64,000 bases of DNA from the NCBI RefSeq assembly GCF_000369065.1, contig NZ_KB849801.1, positions 54,637 through 118,636 on the forward strand, given 5' to 3'. The notes beneath the pieces are model-generated. The model was not told the DNA's origin, made no database searches, and worked only from the letters and a program-made list of their open reading frames with translations. How positions within the stretch are numbered: position 1 is the first letter of the stretch; each line of letters opens with the position of its first letter. The position numbers and the translations under genes were made by a program. This document shows, piece after piece, positions 55,668-64,000 of this stretch. Source of the DNA: Acinetobacter haemolyticus CIP 64.3 = MTCC 9819. Its GTDB lineage: Bacteria > Pseudomonadota > Gammaproteobacteria > Pseudomonadales > Moraxellaceae.

Positions 55668-55700
55668 AAATAGCCTAAGTAGTTAATGCTTGGGCTATTT
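55668..55700. terminator. Intercistronic hairpin hutH-hutI
   Basis: AAATAGCCTAAG (55668-55679) pairs with CTTGGGCTATTT (55689-55700), with one G-T pair. There is no T run beyond TTT. It may weaken read-through or protect mRNA ends. Confidence 0.55.
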
Positions 55701-55712
55701 GAGGATAAATGC

Positions 55713-56921
55713 ATGAAAAAGCTTTGGAAAAACTGTCATATTGCCACGATGCAAAATGGACAATATTCCAGTATAGAAAATGCAGCCATGGTGACAGATG
55801 GAAAGCATATTGATTGGATCGGTTTAGAAAAAGATGTACCTCCACTAGAGTTTGAAGAATCTATTGATCTCAATGGTGCATGGGTCACGCCTGGCATGAT
55901 TGATTGTCATACCCATAGTGTTTTTGGGGGGAATCGCAGTGTTGAGTTCGAACAACGTTTACAAGGTGTGAGCTATGCGGAGATTGCTGCAAAGGGTGGT
56001 GGGATCGCCAGTACTGTGCGGGCAACCCGTGAAGCAACTGAAGCGCAGTTACTTGAATCAGCGCTAAAACGTATTCGTTGCATGTTAAAAGAAGGTGTGA
56101 CGACCATTGAAATCAAGTCAGGTTATGGCTTGGATTATGAAAATGAACGGAAAATGTTGCGTGTCATTCGTCAGATTGCACAAACATTACCTATGACTGT
56201 GAAAAGCACGTGCTTAGCTGCACATGCATTGCCGCCTGAATTTAAAGATCAAGGTGATGCCTATATTGAGCATGTTTGTACAGAAATGTTGCCCAAACTG
56301 CATCAAGAAGGGCTTGTCGATGCTGTTGATGCGTTCTGTGAGTATTTAGCATTTTCACCTGAACAAGTTGAGCGTGTATTTAAAACAGCGAAAACATTAA
56401 ATCTTCCAATTAAATTGCATGCAGAACAGCTTTCTTCATTGGGTGGTTCAAGTTTAGCTGCACGTTACCATGCATTATCTGCTGATCACTTAGAGTTCAT
56501 GACGGAAGATGATGTTAAGGCAATGGCTGAGACTGGAACGGTTGCTGTGCTATTGCCCGGTGCATTTTATTTTTTGAGAGAAACCCAACTTCCGCCACTA
56601 GAAAGCTTGCATAAGCATGGTGTTCGGATTGCATTATCTAGCGATTTGAATCCAGGAACTTCACCAGCTTTGTCTTTACGTTTGATGTTGAATATGGGGA
56701 GTACTTTGTTTCGTTTAATGCCTGAACAAGCCTTGGCAGGTGTCACGATTCATGCCGCTCATGCATTAGGTTTACAGGTAACACACGGCAGCTTAGAACA
56801 GGGAAAATATGCGGATTTTATTGCATGGGATATTGAGCACCCTTCTGAAATTGTGTATTGGCTCGGCGGTGATTTAGGCAAAAGAATCGTACGACACGGT
56901 ACTGAAATTTCGATCAGCTAA
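55713..56921 (+). CDS. hutI: Imidazolonepropionase
   Basis: A protein of 402 residues from ATG 55713, preceded by GAGGATA; the frame extends upstream without a ribosome site. An amidohydrolase: metal ligands HTH in [57 protein letters not shown] and [11 protein letters not shown]. It hydrolyses imidazolone propionate to N-formimidoyl-glutamate. Confidence 0.94.
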   Translation: MKKLWKNCHIATMQNGQYSSIENAAMVTDGKHIDWIGLEKDVPPLEFEESIDLNGAWVTPGMIDCHTHSVFGGNRSVEFEQRLQGVSYAEIAAKGGGIASTVRATREATEAQLLESALKRIRCMLKEGVTTIEIKSGYGLDYENERKMLRVIRQIAQTLPMTVKSTCLAAHALPPEFKDQGDAYIEHVCTEMLPKLHQEGLVDAVDAFCEYLAFSPEQVERVFKTAKTLNLPIKLHAEQLSSLGGSSLAARYHALSADHLEFMTEDDVKAMAETGTVAVLLPGAFYFLRETQLPPLESLHKHGVRIALSSDLNPGTSPALSLRLMLNMGSTLFRLMPEQALAGVTIHAAHALGLQVTHGSLEQGKYADFIAWDIEHPSEIVYWLGGDLGKRIVRHGTEISIS

Positions 56922-56951
56922 GTGCATAACATTTAAGTAGCGATATTAATT

Positions 56952-57872
56952 ATGGATCATTCATTTAAGTGGCAAGGAAGATATGATGGAGAAGGTGAGG
57001 CGCACTTACGTATCCATCAGGTGGTCAATACCAGTCAACACGCCACATATGCATTCATTGGCTTTAGTTCAGATGAAGGCGTAAAGCGAAATAAAGGCCG
57101 TGTCGGTGCTGCGGATGCGCCAGATCTGATTCGTGCGCAATTGGCGAATTTACCTGTGCACCAACCTGTCACAATTGCTGATCTTGGAACTGTCGTTTGT
57201 GATAGTGGTAAGTTGGAGACCGCACAGGCTGAATTGGCTGATCAGGTTGAACGTTGTTTGAAGCAGGGCATGAAACCGATCGTCTTAGGCGGTGGGCATG
57301 AGGTTGCTTTTGGTAGTTTTTCAGGTTTGTTTCAATATATTCAAAATCACGAGCCAAATAAAAAGATTGGAATTATCAATTTCGATGCCCATTTTGATCT
57401 TCGTGAAGCAGACCAAGTCACTTCAGGCACGCCTTTTCTCAATGCAGCAACATTATCAGCACAACATCAACAAGAATTTCATTATCTATGCATTGGTGTG
57501 GCGAAGCACTCCAATACCAAGATTTTGTTTGAAACAGCAGACCGTTTGAACAGTACTTATATTTACGATGATGAATTACAACAGAAAAATGTCGAAAATA
57601 TAATCTTAAAAATACAAAAATTTATCGGAAAAGTTGACTATTTGTATATTACGGTTGACCTTGATGTATTTAGTGCTAGCATTGCGCCGGGTGTAAGCGC
57701 ACCAGCGGTAAAAGGAGTTGATTTATCGGTATTTGATCCATTATTAGAAGCCATAAAGGAAACTGGCAAAATTAAAGTTTTTGATGTGGCTGAATGTAAT
57801 CCACGGTTCGATTTGGATAGCAGAACTGCCAAATTAGCCGCTTATATAATTTTTAACTATATATTTGATTGA
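56952..57872 (+). CDS. hutG: Formimidoylglutamase
   Basis: A protein of 306 residues of the arginase family with the manganese ligands in GGGHEVAFG, NFDAHFDLR and ITVDLDVFSASIAPG, and a final EC/DVAE block (KVFDVAECNPRFDLD). It releases formamide from formimidoylglutamate to give glutamate. The ribosome site is weak. The gene ends 36 bases before gdh. Confidence 0.93.
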   Translation: MDHSFKWQGRYDGEGEAHLRIHQVVNTSQHATYAFIGFSSDEGVKRNKGRVGAADAPDLIRAQLANLPVHQPVTIADLGTVVCDSGKLETAQAELADQVERCLKQGMKPIVLGGGHEVAFGSFSGLFQYIQNHEPNKKIGIINFDAHFDLREADQVTSGTPFLNAATLSAQHQQEFHYLCIGVAKHSNTKILFETADRLNSTYIYDDELQQKNVENIILKIQKFIGKVDYLYITVDLDVFSASIAPGVSAPAVKGVDLSVFDPLLEAIKETGKIKVFDVAECNPRFDLDSRTAKLAAYIIFNYIFD

Positions 57873-57908
57873 TGGTTCACGTGAACCTTTCAAAAGGATA
57901 AGGCAAAA

Positions 57909-59180
57909 ATGTCTAATTTATCTTATGTCTCTCAAAATGACGGTCCATGGGCAACTTATCTCGAACAGATCGAGCGTGTTGCTCCATATCTAGAAGGTCT
58001 AGAAGGTTATGTGGATACATTGAAGCGCCCAAAACGTGCTTTGATCGTTGACGTGCCAATTGTTATGGACGATGGCACAATTCGTCATTTTGAGGGTTAT
58101 CGTGTACAACACAACTTGTCACGTGGTCCGGGTAAAGGCGGTATTCGCTATCACCCAGATGTAGATTTAAATGAAGTAATGGCACTTTCAGCATGGATGA
58201 CAATTAAGACTGCGGTGGTAAATCTACCATTTGGCGGTGCAAAAGGCGGTATCCGTGTTGACCCACGTCAACTTTCTCCACGGGAATTAGAACGCTTAAC
58301 ACGCCGTTATACCAGTGAAATCAGCCATATTATTGGTCCACAAAAAGATATTCCTGCACCAGACGTGGGAACTAATCCAAACGTTATGGGCTGGATCATG
58401 GATACTTATTCATCGGGTCAAGGTCATACCGTAACGGGTGTGGTAACAGGTAAACCTGTACATTTGGGCGGTTCTTTGGGGCGTATCAAAGCAACAGGTC
58501 GAGGTGTATTTATTACTGGTCAGCAAGTTGCTGAAAAAATCAAATTGCCTTTAGATGGCGCTAAAGTTGCGGTGCAAGGTTTTGGTAACGTAGGTAGTGA
58601 AGCTGCGTATTTATTTGTTGAATCAAAATCTAAAATCGTAACAATCCAGGACCATACAGGTACGATTTACAATCCTGACGGGATTGATCTTGCGGCATTA
58701 AAAACTCACATGGAAACTCATCAAGGTGTGGGTGGTTTTGCTGGTGCGCAAGCGATCAGCGATGAAGCGTTCTGGACTGTAGACATGGATATCTTGATCC
58801 CTGCTGCATTAGAAAGTCAGATCACGGTTGAACGTGCGAAAAATTTATCAGCAAAACTGGTACTTGAAGGCGCGAACGGCCCAACATATCCAGAAGCGGA
58901 TGACATCCTCGTTGAACGTGGTATCACTGTTGTTCCAGACGTAATCTGTAATGCGGGTGGTGTAACCGTATCTTATTTCGAATGGGTTCAGGATATGTCG
59001 AGCTATTTCTGGTCAGAAGAAGAAATCAATGAACGTCTTGATAAACTCATGATTCAAGCGATTAATGATGTATGGCACAAATCAAGTGAGAAAGAATGTA
59101 CTTTACGTACAGCTGCCTTCATTTTGGGTTGTGAGCGCATTTTAAAAGCACGTAAAGAGCGTGGTATTTTCCCTGGTTAG
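57909..59180 (+). CDS. gdhA: Glutamate dehydrogenase
   Basis: A protein of 423 residues of the Glu/Leu/Phe/Val dehydrogenase family. It has [50 protein letters not shown] with the catalytic Lys, [17 protein letters not shown], the Rossmann site [12 protein letters not shown], and EGANGPT. The length fits hexameric catabolic enzymes. It lies 36 bases after hutG with AAGGATAAGG before the start, so it probably takes the glutamate from histidine to 2-oxoglutarate and ammonia. NAD against NADP use was not determined. Confidence 0.92.
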   Translation: MSNLSYVSQNDGPWATYLEQIERVAPYLEGLEGYVDTLKRPKRALIVDVPIVMDDGTIRHFEGYRVQHNLSRGPGKGGIRYHPDVDLNEVMALSAWMTIKTAVVNLPFGGAKGGIRVDPRQLSPRELERLTRRYTSEISHIIGPQKDIPAPDVGTNPNVMGWIMDTYSSGQGHTVTGVVTGKPVHLGGSLGRIKATGRGVFITGQQVAEKIKLPLDGAKVAVQGFGNVGSEAAYLFVESKSKIVTIQDHTGTIYNPDGIDLAALKTHMETHQGVGGFAGAQAISDEAFWTVDMDILIPAALESQITVERAKNLSAKLVLEGANGPTYPEADDILVERGITVVPDVICNAGGVTVSYFEWVQDMSSYFWSEEEINERLDKLMIQAINDVWHKSSEKECTLRTAAFILGCERILKARKERGIFPG

Positions 59181-59200
59181 TTTATAACTCGGTGAATCAA

Positions 59201-59237
59201 AACGCTCTTAAGCTAAATGGCTTAAGGGCGTTTTTTT
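59201..59237 (+). terminator. Terminator after gdhA
   Basis: AACGCTCTTAAGC (59201-59213) and GCTTAAGGGCG (59220-59230) pair over a short loop and are followed by seven T. It closes the hut-gdh unit. Confidence 0.92.
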
Positions 59238-59248
59238 ATGGGATTGAG

Positions 59249-60655
59249 CTAGATTGCATCCTGAACAGCTTGAATAAATTGATCTACTGCATATTGAATA
59301 TGCATTGTCCATTCAAAAGAGCAATTCATTCGAATAAAGTGTTGATGTGAAGGTAGTACATTAAAGAGCGGACTTGGCGCGATTCCAATCTGTTGTTGGA
59401 TCAGTTGTTCATAGATTTGCATACTGTTGACTTTGTCAGGCAGTTGAATCCATAGAAAATAGCCACTTGGATAGTTAAAGACTTTGCAGCCTTTGGGTAA
59501 ATGTTGTTTGAGATATTGAAAAAATTGCTTTTTATTCTTTTCTAGAGCACGTCTAAGCGTTCTCAAATGTTTTTCATAATGATGATGTGATAAGAACTCA
59601 ACCAATGCATTTTGAATCAGTGCATTCGCAGAAATGGTGCTCATCAATTGTAAATGTTGGATGTGTTCTGAGAACCTACCTGCATAAACCCAGCCTATAC
59701 GAAAGCCAGAGCCTAGGGTCTTGGAGAAAGATGAACAGTGTAAGACAAAGTTTTGTTGATCAAAATATTTCATGGGCAGTGGTTTTTGAGCACCATAGAA
59801 CAACTCTTCATAGACATCATCTTCGATTAAATGAATTTGGTGCTCGTGTAAAAGCTTGGCAATTTTATACTTAGTGTCCTTGCTGACTGTAAAGCCAATC
59901 GGGTTATGAGCATTGAGCATGAACCAACAGACTTTAATTGGATAATCTCGAATCACTTGCTCAAAAGCCTCAAGGTCAAAGCCATGTAGGGGATGTTCAG
60001 GCAGGGTGATGACCTTCAAACCTAAACGTTCAGCCGCTTGCCATGCACCATAGAAAATTGTCTGCTGCAACAAAATATAATCACCAGGTTGCGTGATGGT
60101 CTGTAGTGATAAATTTAAAGCTTCCAAGCCCCCAGATGTGATAACGATATCATCAGCATCGGTTGGTATGCCTTGCATACAATAGCGCTGAGCAATCAGT
60201 TTTCTTAAGGCAAAATTTCCCGGTGGTAGATTGGAGGTTTGATCATAACTTTGCCGATTGCGAGAAAGTTGTCCCATGATCTGAATTAACTTGGGTGGAT
60301 AGAGCAATTGGCTGTCTGGAAACGCTGATCCTAAGGGGCAGATTTGATCCGACTGAATCGACTTTAAATATTTAAATACTAGCGAGTTGATTTCAATTTT
60401 GGAATTTAATGATACCACAGTGGAGGCTTGTGGAATATGTTGATGACTTTGTTCAGCAACGAAATAACCCGATTTTTCTTTTGAATAAATTAAGCCCTGT
60501 GCTTCTAGTTCTTGATAAGCATTCATTACTGTAATGAGACTAAAACCAGATCGTTGGACTTGTTCTCGTAAGGACGGCAATTTGCTATGGGGTTCCCATG
60601 ATCCATTTTCGATGAGAAGTTTCAGCTGATGTGCTAACTGTTCTGATTTATACAT
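59249..60655 (-). CDS. MocR-type regulator (GntR plus aminotransferase)
   Basis: A protein of 468 residues. Residues 1-70 form a GntR winged helix (SWEPHSKLPSLREQVQRSGFSLITVMNAYQELEAQGLIYSKEKSGYFVAEQ). From about 105 an aminotransferase fold type I domain follows, with PPGNFALRKLIAQRY, NAHNPIGFTVS and the PLP-binding Lys312 in SSFSKTLGSGFRIGW. Such proteins sense PLP or amino-acid-like ligands and control neighbouring genes. It faces the hut-gdh terminator and is divergent from the unknown gene at 60.9 kb, whose control is a guess. Confidence 0.9.
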   Translation of the reverse strand: MYKSEQLAHQLKLLIENGSWEPHSKLPSLREQVQRSGFSLITVMNAYQELEAQGLIYSKEKSGYFVAEQSHQHIPQASTVVSLNSKIEINSLVFKYLKSIQSDQICPLGSAFPDSQLLYPPKLIQIMGQLSRNRQSYDQTSNLPPGNFALRKLIAQRYCMQGIPTDADDIVITSGGLEALNLSLQTITQPGDYILLQQTIFYGAWQAAERLGLKVITLPEHPLHGFDLEAFEQVIRDYPIKVCWFMLNAHNPIGFTVSKDTKYKIAKLLHEHQIHLIEDDVYEELFYGAQKPLPMKYFDQQNFVLHCSSFSKTLGSGFRIGWVYAGRFSEHIQHLQLMSTISANALIQNALVEFLSHHHYEKHLRTLRRALEKNKKQFFQYLKQHLPKGCKVFNYPSGYFLWIQLPDKVNSMQIYEQLIQQQIGIAPSPLFNVLPSHQHFIRMNCSFEWTMHIQYAVDQFIQAVQDAI

Positions 60656-61434
60656 AAAATACCCAGATCAAACTTTTCTGTTTATGAGTAATGCCTTTTA
60701 TATAAATAATTTTATAACAGATAAATGAAAAAGAAATGATCTGTTATATTTTTTTAATAAAACTCTGTAGCTACTTATCAATTTGTATTCATTGCACAAT
60801 AAAGCTATCAACCAAGCAGCTTGTTAGATTACTCAAAAATAAGTTGCTGGATCTTAAGCTACTGATTCGGCTGGATGGCATCAATGACGTTTGTAACCCC
60901 AGAACTCAATGCAATAACTCGGCTTTTTCCAGAGCAGCAACCTTCTGAATGGATACAGCACAAGTTATGTCTAGAATATGTCAATTTAGAAGCGACGCTA
61001 CTCAGAGCGAAAGTACTAAGAAACTTTTCTAAAGCGCGTGTCGTGTATATTGCGCAAGCCCAAATTGTTAAAAATGACAATAATCTTGCGTACTTATTTG
61101 CGCCATTGATCATTGCCAACTTAAATCAATCTGTGATTTATACCACTTCATACTCACTGCCTGTATTTAAGATTCTGAATCAATATTATCAATCAGATCG
61201 AAGTATTCATTTAAAAATTGAAGAGGTTATACAAAGCCTCAACTTATATGTTGATCTGGTTGATCAGCCGAGAAATGAAGAAGATTTCTTGTATCGGAGT
61301 TTGATTAAGGCCTTGTGTAGAACCGACGTTTCAGAAGTGTTTTTAATTACATATTTGCGTATCGATGAAGTACAGCTTTGCATCTGAACCGTACCGGGTT
61401 TGTCGGAGACCAAGCTTTCTGAGAGAATGTCCCG

Positions 61435-61752
61435 ATGAAAAAAGTAAAATATACCCCTGAAATCAGAGAAAGAGCGGTTCAATTATTGATTGAATCCGAG
61501 AAAGATTATCCATCGAATTGGGCTGCGATCACCGCTATTGCTCCCAAGATAGGTTGTACTCCTGAAACTCTACGTGTTTGGTATCAAAAATATTTAGATA
61601 AACAAAACCCAATTAAAGTACAGCAACTTTCAGATCAAGAACGTATTAAACAACTCGAACGTGAAAATAAAGAACTGCAACGTGCTAACGAAATTCTACG
61701 TAAAGCAGCCGCTTTTTTCGCCCAGGCGGAGCTCGACCGCCCACACAAATAA
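61435..61752 (+). CDS. IS3-family transposase OrfA (copy A3)
   Basis: A protein of 105 residues, residue for residue the same as OrfA of copy A2, with the same slippery T run and downstream stem near its end. Confidence 0.9.
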   Translation: MKKVKYTPEIRERAVQLLIESEKDYPSNWAAITAIAPKIGCTPETLRVWYQKYLDKQNPIKVQQLSDQERIKQLERENKELQRANEILRKAAAFFAQAELDRPHK

Positions 61753-62654
61753 TGGTAGATTTCATCCATAACAATAAGGCGTTATATGGTGTTGAGGCGA
61801 TTTGCAGGATTTTACCGATCGCGGCTTCTACCTATTATCGAACACTAGATTTCGTTGAAAACCCAGAACATCGAGCAAAGCGAGATCTACATGACTTGCA
61901 TCATGCTGAACAAATTAAACGAATTTGGAAGGAAAGTTCAGGTCGATATGGTGTGCGTAAAGTTTGGCAAAAATTGAAACGTGAAGGCTATGTTATTGCT
62001 CGCTGTACAGTTGCTCGATTGATGCAAAAACTAGGTATACAAGGTGTTTGGCGTGGTAAGAATAAACAAACTACCCGTAGCCGAGAGGATCAAAAACGAG
62101 CAGATGACTTGGTGAAACGCAATTTTAGTGCTGATCATCCTGACCAGCTATGGGTCGCTGACTTCACGTATATTCAAACAAATTCAGGCTGGGTTTATAC
62201 TGCATTTATTATTGATGTCTTCTCACGAGCAATTGTTGGATGGAAAGTATCGACACGGATGAATACAGATATGGTGCTCGATGCACTTGAGCAAGCGTTA
62301 CATGCTCGAGACATGCCAAAGAATGTGATTCACCATAGTGACAGAGGGGTTCAATATCTTTCCATTCGCTATACCAATCGTTTAGAAGCAGCAAATTTAC
62401 GAGCATCAGTCGGTACGACCGGTGATTCATACGATAATGCTTTGGCTGAAACAGTGAATGGCTTATACAAAACAGAGGTGATTGAATATTTAAAAGCAGA
62501 TTGGCAAGGTTTAGCGGATGTACAACTTGCGACATTAAATTGGGTAGATTGGTTCAATAAAGAGCGTGTACATAGTGCACTAGGTTATGTGCCACCTTTT
62601 GATTTTGAAGCAATGTACTATGATAAAATTAATCCGTTAGGTCAGGTGGCCTAA
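61752..62654 (+). CDS. IS3-family transposase OrfB (copy A3)
   Basis: A protein of 300 residues identical to OrfB of copy A2, with an intact DDE core. It starts in the -1 frame at TAATG. Confidence 0.9.
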   Translation: MVDFIHNNKALYGVEAICRILPIAASTYYRTLDFVENPEHRAKRDLHDLHHAEQIKRIWKESSGRYGVRKVWQKLKREGYVIARCTVARLMQKLGIQGVWRGKNKQTTRSREDQKRADDLVKRNFSADHPDQLWVADFTYIQTNSGWVYTAFIIDVFSRAIVGWKVSTRMNTDMVLDALEQALHARDMPKNVIHHSDRGVQYLSIRYTNRLEAANLRASVGTTGDSYDNALAETVNGLYKTEVIEYLKADWQGLADVQLATLNWVDWFNKERVHSALGYVPPFDFEAMYYDKINPLGQVA

Positions 62655-63058
62655 CTTAAATAAAAAGTCTCCGACAAACCCGGTACGGTTCAATCTTACA
62701 AGATTATTTTGAAATTAAAATTCATGTGATCTATGCGGATAAACAGCGATCAGTTGTAAATGATGATTTGATTAATACTCGGAAATTATTGTTTAAACCC
62801 AAAGATGAGTTTCATCGAAATCTTTGTGTATTGTTTTCTCAATTAAATACGCCGCTGATTGCTCAGACTGGTCAATTTAGCCAGCAGCAAGCAATGCATC
62901 TCATTGAGGATATGTTTTATTCGGAACATATCTTTGAAAAATTATCAGTTTATGGCGAATACATGCAAACACGTATTCAAAATGGTGCCAACTTTAAAGT
63001 TTTATCTACAAATGAGTTGTCACATCGTTGAGTTTAGGATTTAAAGAGGAGAGATTAT

Positions 63059-63217
63059 ATGTCTCAAGCACAATCAAAATTTCCGTATCTTACTGTTGGA
63101 ATTAGTATTTTTCTAGGTTGCTTATTCCTACTGTTCTTCTTTTTAGCAGTAAGCCATCAACCTGATTATATGCCTTCACAGCAGCAAAAAAATGTTGAAG
63201 TTCAACAGTTAAAATAA
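63059..63217 (+). CDS. Small single-pass membrane protein
   Basis: A 52-residue frame with a strong AAAGAGGAGA before the ATG. Residues 9-31 form one hydrophobic helix (FPYLTVGISIFLGCLFLLFFFL), followed by a polar tail rich in Gln, Lys and Val. No family was recognised. It lies 27 bases after the split unknown gene and 88 bases before the oxidoreductase, so all three may have formed one unit. Confidence 0.7.
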   Translation: MSQAQSKFPYLTVGISIFLGCLFLLFFFLAVSHQPDYMPSQQQKNVEVQQLK

Positions 63218-63305
63218 TCAGACAAAACTTGAATAGTCAAGCAAGCTGCTTTCATGTTAATTCTACTTGTGTAGAAATGACAAAAGCTCACATGAGGGCA
63301 GCTAG

Positions 63306-64000
63306 ATGGATAATTCAGAACAAACCATTCATAAGCAAGAAAATAATGGCTTTGCCAGAATTGAGCCGTATAACCAACCTGCGGGTGGTTGGGGAGCATT
63401 GCTCAGTGTTGCCCGTAACCTCAAAAGGCAAGATATTCTAAAGAAAGGTTCAATCACACTACTCAACATTAATCAACCAACGGGGTTTGATTGTCCGGGT
63501 TGTGCATGGCCTGAAAAAAAAGATGCACATGCATTTAATTTTTGCGAAAACGGTGCCAAAGCAGTTGCTTTTGAAGCAACCAGTAAAACAGTAACACCTG
63601 AGTTTTTTGCAGAGCATACGGTCAGTTGGTTGGCAGAGCAGAGTGATTTCTATCTAGAAGATCTTGGGCGTTTAACTGATCCGATGCGCTACGATCCTAG
63701 CTCAGATAAATATGTCCCAATTTCTTGGGATGAAGCTTTCCAGCTCATCGCCAAACATTTACAAGCTTTAGATCACCCAGACCAAGCCGCATTTTATACC
63801 TCTGGTCGTGCCAGTAACGAAGCCGCTTTTTTGTACCAACTTTTTGTAAGAAGTTTTGGAACCAATAATTTTCCTGATTGTTCCAATATGTGCCATGAGA
63901 CGACGAGCGTTGGTTTAAAAGATTCAATTGGTTTGGGAAAAGGTACGGTTATCTTAGATGACTTTGATCAAGCAGATGCGATCTTTAGTTTTGGTCATAA
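63306..64000 (+). CDS. FdhF/YdeP-type molybdopterin oxidoreductase, 5' part
   Basis: The frame is open from ATG 63306 to the window end, giving the first 231 residues; GAGGG precedes the start. The N-terminal part has GGWGALLSVARNL, then NQPTGFDCPGCAWPE and a start of the molybdopterin domain (WLAEQSDFYLEDLGRLTDPMRYD, YVPISWDEAFQLIAKHLQ, FYTSGRASNEAAFLYQLFVRSFGTNNFPDCSNMCHETTSVGL). This is the YdeP/FdhF-alpha family found alone or with FdhD. Enterobacterial YdeP is linked to acid resistance; the substrate here is unknown. Confidence 0.88.
   Translation, partial: MDNSEQTIHKQENNGFARIEPYNQPAGGWGALLSVARNLKRQDILKKGSITLLNINQPTGFDCPGCAWPEKKDAHAFNFCENGAKAVAFEATSKTVTPEFFAEHTVSWLAEQSDFYLEDLGRLTDPMRYDPSSDKYVPISWDEAFQLIAKHLQALDHPDQAAFYTSGRASNEAAFLYQLFVRSFGTNNFPDCSNMCHETTSVGLKDSIGLGKGTVILDDFDQADAIFSFGH

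Larger units (their letters stand above)
61385..62692 (+). mobile_element. IS3-family element, copy A3
   Basis: 1308 bp with terminal repeats TGAACCGTACCGGG and CCCGGTACGGTTCA, flanked by a clean 3-base duplication ATC (61382-61384 and 62693-62695). Its proteins and flanking segments are the same as those of copy A2 as far as compared by eye, and it lies in the same orientation. It interrupts the unknown 281-residue gene. Confidence 0.95.
60875..63031 (+). pseudogene. Unknown gene split by an IS element
   Basis: The first 170 codons (60875-61384) and the last 111 (62696-63031 plus stop) join into one 281-residue frame when the IS and one ATC copy are removed: …RIDEVQLCI-LQDYFEIKIHVIYAD…. There is no signal peptide, membrane helix or motif that I recognise. 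The protein is mixed alpha/beta with blocks such as ARVVYIAQAQIV, VSEVFLITYL and IKIHVIYADKQR that could be strands of a Rossmann-like core. The start is ATG 60875 or 60884; no good ribosome site. It lies before a 52-residue membrane protein and an FdhF/YdeP-type oxidoreductase, suggesting a formerly shared role. Confidence 0.82.

Noticed and set aside
44656-62692. Composite transposon formed by IS copies A2 and A3
   Set aside because: Each copy has its own short target duplication and each interrupts a gene whose two halves lie on both sides, so they are separate insertions.

Overview
The window looks like chromosome of an Acinetobacter species. The DNA is AT-rich. The order pcaU / pcaIJFBDKCHG / quiBCXA is the hallmark protocatechuate-quinate cluster of this genus, and the Zur-ZigA zinc cluster and the hut operon fit as well. 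No rRNA, tRNA or CRISPR array was seen.

Layout. (1) 1-7.7 kb: a type VI secretion island with the 3' part of vgrG, a 1663-residue Rhs effector, and two tandem paralogous lipoprotein-like genes that are probably immunity genes. (2) 7.9-14.9 kb: a zinc-starvation locus. Two divergent operons, folE2-hisI2-gammaCA-pyrC2 (minus) and zrlA-zur-zigA (plus), share a promoter region with a Zur-box-like palindrome. folE2 is cut in two by an IS3-family element. (3) 15.0-30.4 kb: the IclR-type regulator PcaU, the pca genes for protocatechuate to succinate and acetyl-CoA, and the qui genes for quinate/shikimate to protocatechuate. quiB carries a one-base frameshift in a run of eight G. (4) 30.4-51.1 kb: a purine-degradation island. 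It holds uraD, uraH, an NCS2 permease, an OprD-type porin, urate hydroxylase (hpxO), a GntR regulator, allantoicase, ureidoglycolate lyase, an unassigned 2-oxoglutarate/Fe(II) oxygenase, a broken ABC transporter, an 8-oxoguanine/guanine deaminase, allantoinase (puuE), a LysR regulator and an HpxD-like Rieske oxygenase. A second IS3-family element and a higBA-type toxin-antitoxin pair next to a dif-like half site sit inside it. (5) 51.2-59.2 kb: hutC, hutU-hutH-hutI-hutG and a glutamate dehydrogenase, converting histidine to glutamate and on to 2-oxoglutarate. (6) 59.2-64 kb: a MocR-type regulator, an unknown gene split by a third copy of the first IS, a 52-residue membrane protein, and the start of an FdhF/YdeP-type molybdopterin oxidoreductase.

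How the genes work together. The window is mostly catabolic. Purines would run from (8-oxo)guanine and xanthine through urate, 5-hydroxyisourate, OHCU, allantoin, allantoate and ureidoglycolate to glyoxylate and urea. Three matching 11-bp palindromes, before uraD, hpxO and the gntR/alc divergent promoter, tie much of this to the GntR regulator.

The sequence also shows recent decay. Three genes are interrupted by the same IS family: folE2, an ABC permease and the unknown gene at 60.9 kb. The ABC binding-protein gene has an in-frame TGA where Trp is expected, and quiB is frameshifted. The most interesting regulatory candidate is a hairpin that buries the ribosome-binding site of the ABC binding-protein gene. 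Its context resembles that of the NMT1/xanthine riboswitch class.
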